From Microbacterium maritypicum MF109 (GTDB lineage: Bacteria; Actinomycetota; Actinomycetes; Actinomycetales; Microbacteriaceae), in contig NZ_ATAO01000195.1 in assembly GCF_000455825.1 (NCBI RefSeq), forward strand, positions 124,001-188,000: DNA of 64,000 nt, in the 5' to 3' direction. The position numbers and the translations under genes were made by a program. Under the pieces are notes generated by a model that made no database searches, was not told the DNA's origin, and saw nothing but the letters and a program-made list of their open reading frames with translations. This document shows, piece by piece, positions 1 through 8,400 of the stretch; the stretch's first letter is position 1, and each line of letters opens with the position of its first letter.

Positions 1-599
1 TGGCCGCTGTCACTGGAGGCGAGGCCGAGCTTGGCGAAGATGTTGCCGATGTGCTTGCTCACCGCGGTCTCGGTCACGAAGAGCCGTTCGGCGATGGTGC
101 CGTTGTCGAGCCCCTCGGCCATGAGGCCCAGCACCTCGCGCTCGCGGGGCGTGAGGGTCTGCACCGGATCGTCGGCGCGACGGCGGCTCATCAGCTGCGA
201 GATGACCTCGGGATCCATCACCGTGCCGCCGGCGGCCACGCGGTGCAGGGCATCGATGAAGGCCGCGACCTTGCCGACACGCTCCTTGAGCAGATAGCCG
301 AGGCCGTCCGCTCCGGCAGCCAGCAGCTCACCGGCGTACCGATCCTCGACGTAGGCCGACAGCACCAGCACGGGGAAACCGGGGCGGCGAGCGCGGGCTT
401 CGGCCGCGGCCTTCAGCCCCTCGCTGGTGAAGGTGGGCGGCATCCGCACATCGACCACGGCGGCATCGGCCTCGTCGAGCCGGGCGAGGAATGCCTCGGC
501 GTTGTCGACGGCCGCCACGACCTCGAACCCCTCGCTGCGCAGCAGCAGCGCCAGCCCCTCGCGGAGCAGGGTGTCGTCTTCGGCGATCACGATCCGCAT
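1..599 (-). CDS. LuxR/NarL-family response regulator (3' end outside window)
   Basis: DNA-binding output partner of the adjacent sensor kinase. The 199 visible residues begin MRIVIAEDD, with the acidic pocket at D8/D9 and the likely phospho-acceptor Asp50 in VVDVRMPP. A receiver domain is followed by a C-terminal LuxR-type helix-turn-helix (LTPREREVL near residue 150, then FVTETAVSKHIGNIF). The gene is cut by the window edge and lacks only its last residues. Its ATG overlaps the end of the kinase gene by 13 bp, so the two are translationally coupled. By NarL/FixJ family precedent it is a transcription regulator; the divergent ABC transporter is the obvious candidate target, which is inference. 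Confidence 0.92.
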   Translation of the reverse strand, partial: MRIVIAEDDTLLREGLALLLRSEGFEVVAAVDNAEAFLARLDEADAAVVDVRMPPTFTSEGLKAAAEARARRPGFPVLVLSAYVEDRYAGELLAAGADGLGYLLKERVGKVAAFIDALHRVAAGGTVMDPEVISQLMSRRRADDPVQTLTPREREVLGLMAEGLDNGTIAERLFVTETAVSKHIGNIFAKLGLASSDSG

Positions 600-1804
600 G
601 GCAGCTCCGCTCTCAGGATGGTGGGGCCGCCGACCGGGCTGGACAGCTCCAGCCCACCCTCGAAGGCCTCGAGGCGACGACGGATGCCGGCCACGCCGCC
701 GCCCGGGCGTTCGGCTGCTCCGCCCACGCCGTCGTCCTCGACCGTGATCAGCAGCACCTCCCCCTCCCGTTCGACCCGCACCGCGGCCCGCGTGGCGTCG
801 CTGTACTTGCTGACGTTGGTCAGAGCCTCGGCCACCACGAAGTAGCTGGCCGACTCGACGGCGGCCGGGACGCGTCCGACCTGCGACGTCTCGATCGTGC
901 AGGGCACGACGCTGCGCCCGGCCAGCGACGCCAGCGCCCCCTCCAGCCCGAGCTCGTCGAGGATCGGCGGGTAGATGTCGTGCACCGTGCGGCGGAGTCC
1001 GGCGAGCGCATCGCTGGCGGCATCCTGCGCTCGCCGCAGCGGTTCGAGCACGTCGCCGCCGGTCTCCTGCGCGCGCTCGGCGATCCCGAGCATCATCACC
1101 ACGTTGACCAGGCGGTTCTGCGCACCGTCGTGCAGGTCGCGCTCGATGCGCCGCAGTTCGGCCGCGTGGGCATCGAGCGCGGCGGCGCGGCTGAGGGTCA
1201 GGGCGTCGACCCGAGCGGCGAGGCGCGACTTCTCCGGCGTCGCGAGCAGCGTCGCCGACACGTACGACACCAGCCGTGCGACCGCGGGGATCAGGAAGAT
1301 CGACAGGATCGCGTACGCCGCCGCGAGCAGCGGCATCGTGGCCGCGAGCTCCCAGGACGTGACGGGGTACACCGAACCCACGGGGTCGTCGGCGGGAGCG
1401 AACTGCCAGTAGTAGGTGATCGCGAGGGTGTTGACCGCCGCGACCGGCAGCGAGATCGTCAGCAGTGAGACGAACAGCACGGGGAGCCCCTGCACGGCGA
1501 GCCACAGCACGTCGCGGCCGGTGGCGCGCGAGAAAGCGAAGCGCAGACGATCGTCGATGGTCGAGGCCGGCGGGAGCACGTGGCCGATCGGCGTCAGCTC
1601 CTCGCCCCGGTAGGCGCCGACACGACGGCGGTTCAGGTCCGTCCAGCGGTGCAGGCTCTGCACGGTCTCGGGCATCAGCAGCACGCCGCCGGTGAGGATC
1701 ATGAAGGGAAGCAGGACGATGCCCAGGCAGAGGAACACCACGGAGGCGATCGAGACTCCGGCCTCGACGGCCAGGTATCCCCACGCGCGCAGCCATCGCC
1801 GCAT
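587..1804 (-). CDS. Two-component sensor histidine kinase (HisKA_3 type)
   Basis: Membrane sensor kinase of 405 residues. Hydrophobic segments lie at about 10-45, 103-135 and 152-185, resembling the 'putative sensor' domain found in many actinobacterial kinases. A HisKA_3 dimerisation domain follows with phospho-acceptor His225 in ERDLHDGAQN, and then a C-terminal HATPase domain (EDDGVGGA). The ATG at 1804 is preceded by AAGGA at good spacing; in-frame GTG codons lie a few residues upstream. It is transcribed as a pair with the response regulator and divergently from the ABC transporter at 1928. Such kinases beside MacB/FtsX-type transporters often sense envelope stress or peptide antibiotics, but no ligand can be read from the sequence. 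Confidence 0.92.
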   Translation of the reverse strand: MRRWLRAWGYLAVEAGVSIASVVFLCLGIVLLPFMILTGGVLLMPETVQSLHRWTDLNRRRVGAYRGEELTPIGHVLPPASTIDDRLRFAFSRATGRDVLWLAVQGLPVLFVSLLTISLPVAAVNTLAITYYWQFAPADDPVGSVYPVTSWELAATMPLLAAAYAILSIFLIPAVARLVSYVSATLLATPEKSRLAARVDALTLSRAAALDAHAAELRRIERDLHDGAQNRLVNVVMMLGIAERAQETGGDVLEPLRRAQDAASDALAGLRRTVHDIYPPILDELGLEGALASLAGRSVVPCTIETSQVGRVPAAVESASYFVVAEALTNVSKYSDATRAAVRVEREGEVLLITVEDDGVGGAAERPGGGVAGIRRRLEAFEGGLELSSPVGGPTILRAELPCGS

Positions 1805-1927
1805 CCGTCCGTCCTTCACTCTCACAGTCTGCCCGAGCGGTCGGAGCGGCACGGTATAGCCAGCACCACCATCGAAGCGGCAGCGGGCGGGATGGGATGC
1901 CGTCCGCCCCGTCCCTAGCGTCGGATC

Positions 1928-2695
1928 ATGACCTTCACCCCCCTCTCCCCGGCCGTCGACGCGCGGCCCTCCGAAGCACTGCGGCTGCAGTCCGTCGTCA
2001 AGACCTACGGCACAGGTGCCAGCCGCGTCACGGCCCTCCGTGGCGTGAACCTCGCCATCGCGAAGGGCACGTTCACCGCGATCATGGGCCCTTCGGGCTC
2101 GGGCAAGAGCACCCTGCTGCACAGCGCCGCAGGACTCGACCGGCCGAGCAGTGGCACCGTGCACCTCGGCGGAACCGAGATCTCGGGGCTGAAGGCACGC
2201 CAGCTCACCGCCTTCCGCCGCGATCACGTGGGCTTCGTGTTCCAGGCGTACAACCTGCTCCCCGCACTGAACGTCGAAGACAACATCACTCTGCCGCTGC
2301 GACTCGGCGGCCGTCGACTCGAGGCGCGGTGGCTCGACTTCCTGCTCGACGCCGTGGGGCTCACCGAGTACCGTCGTCGTCGCCCCTCCGAGCTCTCCGG
2401 GGGCCAGCAGCAGCGGGTGGCGATCGCCCGCGCGCTCATCACCCGGCCGCATGTGGTGTTCGGCGACGAGCCGACCGGCGCGCTCGATTCCCGCTCCGGC
2501 AAGCAGGTTCTCGACCTGCTCGCGCACACGGCGCGCGAGCTCGATCAGACGGTCGTGGTCGTCACGCACGACCCGGTGGTGGCCGCGCACGCGGATCGCA
2601 CCATCTTCCTCGCCGATGGAGCCTTCGCGGGATACCTCGACGGTGCCGACCCCGCGCAGATCAACGCCCGCATGAGCGCATTGGGGGAGTGGTGA
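1928..2695 (+). CDS. ABC transporter ATP-binding protein (MacB/LolD-type)
   Basis: ATPase of 255 residues for an FtsX-type export or extraction ABC system. Walker A is GPSGSGKST (54-62), the Q-loop is VFQAYNLL, the ABC signature LSGGQQQR is at 156-163, and Walker B VVFGDE (176-181) is followed by PTGALD. This pattern is characteristic of the MacB/LolD/FtsE branch. The start ATG has no strong Shine-Dalgarno sequence, so the transcript may be leaderless. The stop overlaps the permease start as TGATG, indicating one operon. Substrate is unknown; neighbouring kinase genes make antimicrobial-peptide or lipoprotein handling plausible. Confidence 0.95.
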   Translation: MTFTPLSPAVDARPSEALRLQSVVKTYGTGASRVTALRGVNLAIAKGTFTAIMGPSGSGKSTLLHSAAGLDRPSSGTVHLGGTEISGLKARQLTAFRRDHVGFVFQAYNLLPALNVEDNITLPLRLGGRRLEARWLDFLLDAVGLTEYRRRRPSELSGGQQQRVAIARALITRPHVVFGDEPTGALDSRSGKQVLDLLAHTARELDQTVVVVTHDPVVAAHADRTIFLADGAFAGYLDGADPAQINARMSALGEW

Positions 2696-5226
2696 TGTCG
2701 GGCACGCTGGGCTTGAGCCGACTCGTCGGTGCCGATCTTCGCCATCACCGCGGGAGCTTCGTGGGAGTGGCGGTCGCGGTGTTCGTGGCGAGTGCACTGG
2801 TGACGGGCCTCGGAGTCCTCGTCGAATCCGGCATGCGCGGAGGCCTGGCGCCGGAACGCTATTCCGCGGTCGACGTGGTGGTCGGTGCGCCGCAGCAGGT
2901 CGATGTGCCGGAAGACCTGCCGGTTCCCCTGCGGGAACGCGTGCCGCTGCCCGCCGACGCAGCGCGCGACATCGCCGCTCTTCCCGGAGTCGACCGCGTC
3001 GTGGCCGACGTCACGATTCCGCTCTCACTGCAGGATGCCGGTGCGGATGCCGATGCCGGCGGTTCCGTCCTGGTCGAGGCGCACCCGTGGCCCTCCACCG
3101 CGCTGACCGGCTTCGAGCTGCGCGAGGGTGGGGAGCCCGCGGCAGCCGACGAGGTCGTCGTCACCGCGGGCAGCGGTCTTGCCGTGGGCGACGCGGTCGT
3201 CCTCGCGCACGGCGGCGTCCCGTCGGAGTACCGCGTGGTCGGCGAGGTCGCGGCACCGGTGATGCCGGAGCGAGGAGCGCACGTGTTCCTCAGCGAGCGT
3301 CGCATCGACCAGCTCGACCCGCACGAGGGGGCCGCGCAGGCACTTGGCGTGTTCGTCTCGGGCGTCGACCCCGAGCAGACGGCCGGTGCGATCCGCGAGG
3401 CCTTCCCCGACCTGGTCGCCCGCACGGGAGACGCCCGCGGCGACGTCGAGTTCCTCGACTCGGGCGCCGCGCGTTCGACGCTCGTGGCCATCGGCAGCGC
3501 GTTCGTCGGCACCTGCATCCTCGTGGCGATGTTCATCGTGGCGGGCACCCTGTCGCTGTCGGTGCAGTCGCGCCGCCGTGATTACGCGCTGCTGCGGGCC
3601 GTCGGGGCGAGTCCGTCCCAGGTGCACGCGCTCGTCGCCCGCGAGGTGCTGTGGGTCTCGGCCGTCGCGGTGCTGCTCGGCATCGCGCCGGGATACCTGC
3701 TGTCGACCGTGCTGCAGGCGGCTTTCGTATCCGGTGGCGTGATCCCCGGCGACTTCGCCCTGGCCACAGGTCCTCTCCCCGCCGTCGGCGCGGTGCTGCT
3801 CGTGCTGGCCTCGGCCTGGGGTGCGGCGCGCATCGCGGCGGCCCGGGTCGCGAAGCTCGATCCGGTCGAAGCGCTGCGGGAATCGGCGACGGGCGCTCCG
3901 GCCATCGGTCTGCCGCGCATCATCACCGGAATCGTGCTCGCCGCCGCGGGGATCTCGGTCTCGACGGTGCCGCTCGTCGTGCGCGGGCAGGTCGCCGCCG
4001 GCGCGGCTGCCGGTGCGGCCATGCTGCTGATCGTCGCGCTCGCGGTGCTCGGCCCGTGGCTGGTGTCGTTGAGCGTCCGGCTGGTCGGCACCGTGCTGCG
4101 TCGCTCGTCGTCTGCGGGCTTCCTCGCGTCGGCGAACGCCGCGGCGCACAGCAGGCGGCTGGCGTCGGCCATCCTGCCGATCGCTCTCGGCATCGGGCTG
4201 GGCCTCGTGCAGATCGGGGCGCCGTCGATCATCGCCGCGGAGGCGGCGACCCAGGCCAGCGCCGGGGTGATCGCCGACCTGCGGGTGGCCGCGCCGTCGG
4301 GACTCTCGCCGGAGGCGGTCGACGTGATCCGCGAGATGGCCGGGGTGGCCGAGGCGTCGGGGGTCGCGCTCAGCGCGGCGGTGGTGGACTCGTTCGATTT
4401 CGAGGGCAAGCTGGAGCGTGCCGAGCATGTGCTGCAGGGCGTCGACCCGGAGAACATCGCGCACAGTCTCGATCTCCGCGTGCGTGAAGGATCGCTCGCC
4501 GACCTCGACGGCATCGCGACGGTCGCGGTGAGCACGGATGCCGCGCAGACGCTCGGGCTGGGTATCGGCGGCACGGTCGTCGGACACCTCGGAGACGGTT
4601 CGCCGCTGAAGGCCACGGTCGTCGCGGTGTACGAGCGGGGTCTGGGCTTCGGCGACCTCACCATGGCCGCCGAAGAGGTCAGAGCCCACACCACGACGGG
4701 TCTCGATGCCTTCGCGCTCGTGGCGGTCGACGAGGGGGCGACCGGCGAGGTCCGGGCCGCGCTGGAGGCGCGCGGTCTGCTCGTGACCGACGGATCGGGG
4801 CAGGAGGCCGCGGGGGCCGGAGCGCACGCCCAGAACGGGTGGGTGAACCTCGTCGCACTGCTGGTGATCCTCGGCTACATCGCGATCGCCGTGGTGAACA
4901 CGCTCGTCATGGCGACGGGTGAGCGCTCACGGGAGCTGGCTCTGCTGCAGCTGATCGGATCGTCCCGCGGGCAGGTGCGCTCGATGATGCGGATCGAGGC
5001 CGTGCTCGTGGCGGTGATCGCGATGGTGTTCGGCGTGGTCGTCGCGATCCCTCCGCTCATCGGCGTGAGCATGGGCATCTCGGGGCAGCCGATCCCCGCG
5101 TTGCCCGTGCTGGGGTCGTTCCTGATCGTCGGGGCGATGGGCGCGCTGGCACTCGTGGCGATGTGGGTCGGGACCACGGCGACCATGCGCACCCGTCCCA
5201 TCGACGAGATCGGGTCCCGGCAGTAG
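2695..5226 (+). CDS. FtsX-like ABC transporter permease (duplicated FtsX domains)
   Basis: Membrane partner of the preceding ATPase, 843 residues. An N-terminal transmembrane helix (VAVAVFVASALVTGLGVLV) is followed by a large extracytoplasmic domain. Three helices come next, starting near residue 262, in a typical FtsX domain (SRRRDYALLRAVGAS). A second extracytoplasmic domain and a second FtsX domain (ERSRELALLQLIGSSRGQV) complete the protein. This ten-helix layout is common for actinobacterial permeases encoded with MacB-like ATPases. The ATG at 2695 overlaps the ATPase stop. A GC-rich hairpin just downstream ends the unit. Confidence 0.93.
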   Translation: MSGTLGLSRLVGADLRHHRGSFVGVAVAVFVASALVTGLGVLVESGMRGGLAPERYSAVDVVVGAPQQVDVPEDLPVPLRERVPLPADAARDIAALPGVDRVVADVTIPLSLQDAGADADAGGSVLVEAHPWPSTALTGFELREGGEPAAADEVVVTAGSGLAVGDAVVLAHGGVPSEYRVVGEVAAPVMPERGAHVFLSERRIDQLDPHEGAAQALGVFVSGVDPEQTAGAIREAFPDLVARTGDARGDVEFLDSGAARSTLVAIGSAFVGTCILVAMFIVAGTLSLSVQSRRRDYALLRAVGASPSQVHALVAREVLWVSAVAVLLGIAPGYLLSTVLQAAFVSGGVIPGDFALATGPLPAVGAVLLVLASAWGAARIAAARVAKLDPVEALRESATGAPAIGLPRIITGIVLAAAGISVSTVPLVVRGQVAAGAAAGAAMLLIVALAVLGPWLVSLSVRLVGTVLRRSSSAGFLASANAAAHSRRLASAILPIALGIGLGLVQIGAPSIIAAEAATQASAGVIADLRVAAPSGLSPEAVDVIREMAGVAEASGVALSAAVVDSFDFEGKLERAEHVLQGVDPENIAHSLDLRVREGSLADLDGIATVAVSTDAAQTLGLGIGGTVVGHLGDGSPLKATVVAVYERGLGFGDLTMAAEEVRAHTTTGLDAFALVAVDEGATGEVRAALEARGLLVTDGSGQEAAGAGAHAQNGWVNLVALLVILGYIAIAVVNTLVMATGERSRELALLQLIGSSRGQVRSMMRIEAVLVAVIAMVFGVVVAIPPLIGVSMGISGQPIPALPVLGSFLIVGAMGALALVAMWVGTTATMRTRPIDEIGSRQ

Positions 5227-5236
5227 CCACGCTGCG

Positions 5237-5269
5237 GAGGGGCGCGCCGGAGTCGTCGGTGCGCCCCTC
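5237..5269 (+). terminator. Hairpin terminator after the ABC permease
   Basis: Perfect stem GAGGGGCGC / GCGCCCCTC around a 15-nt loop, 11 bp after the permease stop. There is no T tract, as is usual in high-GC actinobacteria. Confidence 0.6.
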
Positions 5270-5477
5270 TTCGCGGGAACGGGGGAAGCCGTCGTACGGG
5301 GTGAAAAGACGGGGTGAATTCTCCGGGATCGGCAGGATCGCGTCTCGGCCGACGGGCAGGCTGACGGTGGCCCGGACCGAGTTCACCATGCCCGAATGGT
5401 GCTCGGCGGTCGCCTGAGGGGGCGGGGGCTTCCGTGCGCGAGTGCGCGCCGGGGAAGCGATGAATGGGGAGACAGTC

Positions 5478-8400
5478 ATGGCGTTTCGTGTTGCCCGCAA
5501 GGACCGCACATCCGATGGCCTTCCGTCCGAGCGGCGCAACCGCTGGCGGGGCCGCGCGAGAAAGCTGATCGGCGGCGCCGTGAGCACGGCGCTCGTCGCC
5601 TCGTCGATGGTCTTCATCGGCGGGACGCTGACGGCAGCGCCGGCAGCTGCGGCTGATCCGTTCCTCTGCACCCCCGGAGCGGTGTACGTGCAGAGCGCGA
5701 CCGAGGTGCGCGAGTTCGTCGTGAACGAGCAGGGCGGTGCCCCCGGCGAAGGGGGAACGCTCGGTGCCACGACCCTCGGCGTCGACCACTCCAACAACGC
5801 CCTGGGCATCTCGTCCAGCGGCCAGTACGCCTACACGGTCACCAACGCCGCCGGAAGCAAGGTGCTGGCCAAGCACGACCGTGTGACCGACGTCACCACG
5901 CGCACGTCGTTCACCCTCAACTCGTCGGTGCTGCGTGGCGCCGTGCACCCCGACACGGGCGTCTACTACTTCGCCAGCGGCACGATCAACGGCGCGATCA
6001 ACATCTACGCGTGGGAGGAGAACCTCACGCCGCAGACCTACGTGCAGGTCGGAACCCTCCGCCCGACCGCCGGCAGCAGCGCGTTCGGCGCCAACGGCGA
6101 CATGGCCTTCAGCGCCTCGGGTCAGCTCGTCCTGGTCGCGGACAACTTCATCTACTCCGCCGACCTGCCCGCCACGGTCACGCCGAGCACGGCCACCATC
6201 GAGGCCAAGCAGGTGCACGACATGGGTGCCGGTGTGCAGGGCAACGGCATCGCGTTCGGAAACCTCGGACACATCTTCGTCTCCGCGTCCGGTGGCGGAA
6301 ACCGCATCATCGAGGTCGACCTACCCCGCGGGCAGACCGTCAACACCACGTCGCTCGGGTCCTTCGCTCCCACCGACATGTCCAGCTGCACCTTCCCGAA
6401 CACCCTCACGCTGAAGAAGGACCTCCCCGCGGGGCGCCACTCGGCCACCGACCAGTTCGCGCTGCGCGTGCAGTCGCCCGCCGGCTACCAGGTCGCGCAG
6501 ACCGACGCCACCACGCGCGGAGAGCGCACGGGCCTGCAGCCCGATTACGCGGGCCCGGTCTTCACCAACCAGGGCGACACCTTCCGCCTGTCCGAGGCGG
6601 CATCCGGCACGACGGATCGCACCCGGTACGCGGAGTCGCTGGACTGCGTGCAGGTGAACCCCAACGGGACCACGACCCCGGTGGCGGTGACCGCCTCGGG
6701 CGAGGTGACGCAGCCGTCGGGCTCGCGCGGCACCGACGTCACGTGCACGTTCACGAACGTGCGACTCGTGCCCGGCCTCGCTCTGCGCAAGACGTCCGAT
6801 CCCGCCGACGGCCTCGCCGTGCAGGCCGGCCAGCGCCTCACGTACACGGTCGAGGCCGAGAACACCGGGAACACGGTCCTCGACCCCGTGCAGGTGAACG
6901 ACGACCTCTCCGGCGTGCTCGCGTTCGCCGAGTACCAGGGTGATGTCGTCACCAAGATCGACGGCACGCCCGTGGCGTCTGGGGCCGCCACCGTCACGGG
7001 TGACGACCTCGCCTGGACAGGTGCGCTCGAGCCCGGTCAGGTGCTCACCCTGACCTACTCGGTCATCGTCGACGCCGGCGTCGAGGGTGAGCGGATCGCC
7101 AACAGCGTCACCGCCTCGGGCACCCCGCCCGGCACGCTCCCTCCGCCCGTCACCCCGCCCGTGACCACCGAGCACCCCGTCGCGGGCTTCACCGTCGCCA
7201 AGACCTCCACCCCCGCAGCGGGAACGGTCGTGGAGCCGGAGCAGGTCATCGAGTACACGGTGACCGGGACCAACACGGGGGCGACCACGCTGAACCCCGC
7301 GTCGATCGCCGACGACCTGTCCGGTGTGCTCGCGCACGCCGCCTACAACTCCGACATCGCGACCTCGGTCGCCGGCACGCCCCTCACCACGGGCGCCGCC
7401 ACCATCACCGGTGACGACCTCGCCTGGACCGGCGCGCTCGCCCCCGGGCAGGCTGTGACCATCACGTACTCCGTGACCGTGGATGCGGACGCTTCGGGAG
7501 AGATCCTGAAGAACTCCGTCACCGGCACCGCGACGCCGACCACGCCGAAGCCCGGTGATCCCGAGGGGCCGGAGGTGCCGGGCGAGCCGATCGTCCCGCC
7601 GACCGTCACCACCGAGCACCCGGTCATCGGGTCGGGCTTCACGATCAGCAAGTCCGCCGATCCCGCGTCGGGCACGGCGGTCTCGGCCGGCGACACGGTC
7701 ACGTACACGATCACCGGCACCAACACCGGTGACACCGACCTCGACCCGGCCCGCATCGTCGACGACCTCTCGGGTGTGCTCGACGACGCCGGCTACAACG
7801 ACGACGTCACCGCCGACCGCGGCTCCGTCACCGTCACCGGCAGCACGCTGACCTGGTCGGGTGAGGTGCCCCGCGGAGCCTCCGTCACGATCCGCTACTC
7901 GGTGACCGTCGACGCGGGTGTCCAGAAGGCGCTGCTGCACAACGTCGCCACCGGCACCGCCACGCCGCAGATCCCCGTCGACCCGACCGACCCTGCCGGT
8001 CCCTCGACCCCGGGAACGCCGATCGTCCCGCCGGCGGTGGAGACGAACCATCCGGTCGTGGACACCGGCTTCGAGGTCGTGAAGTCCGCTGACCCGGCCT
8101 CCGGTACCGCCGTGCGCGCGGGTGACACGATCACCTACACGATCTCGGGGGTCAACACGGGCAACACGACGCTCGATCCGGCGACGATCGTCGACGACTT
8201 GTCGGCCGTGCTCGCGCACGCCCGGTACGGTGACGACGCGACCGCTTCGACCGGCGCGATCGCCCTCGACGGCACCACCCTGACCTGGAAGGGGACGCTC
8301 GCTCCCGGCGCTCGGGTCGAGATCACCTATACGGTCACGGTCGACGAGGATGCCACCGGTGTGCTGCTGCGCAACACCGTCACGGGTGAGGGCACACCCC

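Noticed and set aside
51..845. Long plus-strand frame antisense to the response regulator and kinase genes
   Set aside because: It is the shadow of two clearly recognised genes on the minus strand and has no family motif; high-GC DNA yields many such frames.
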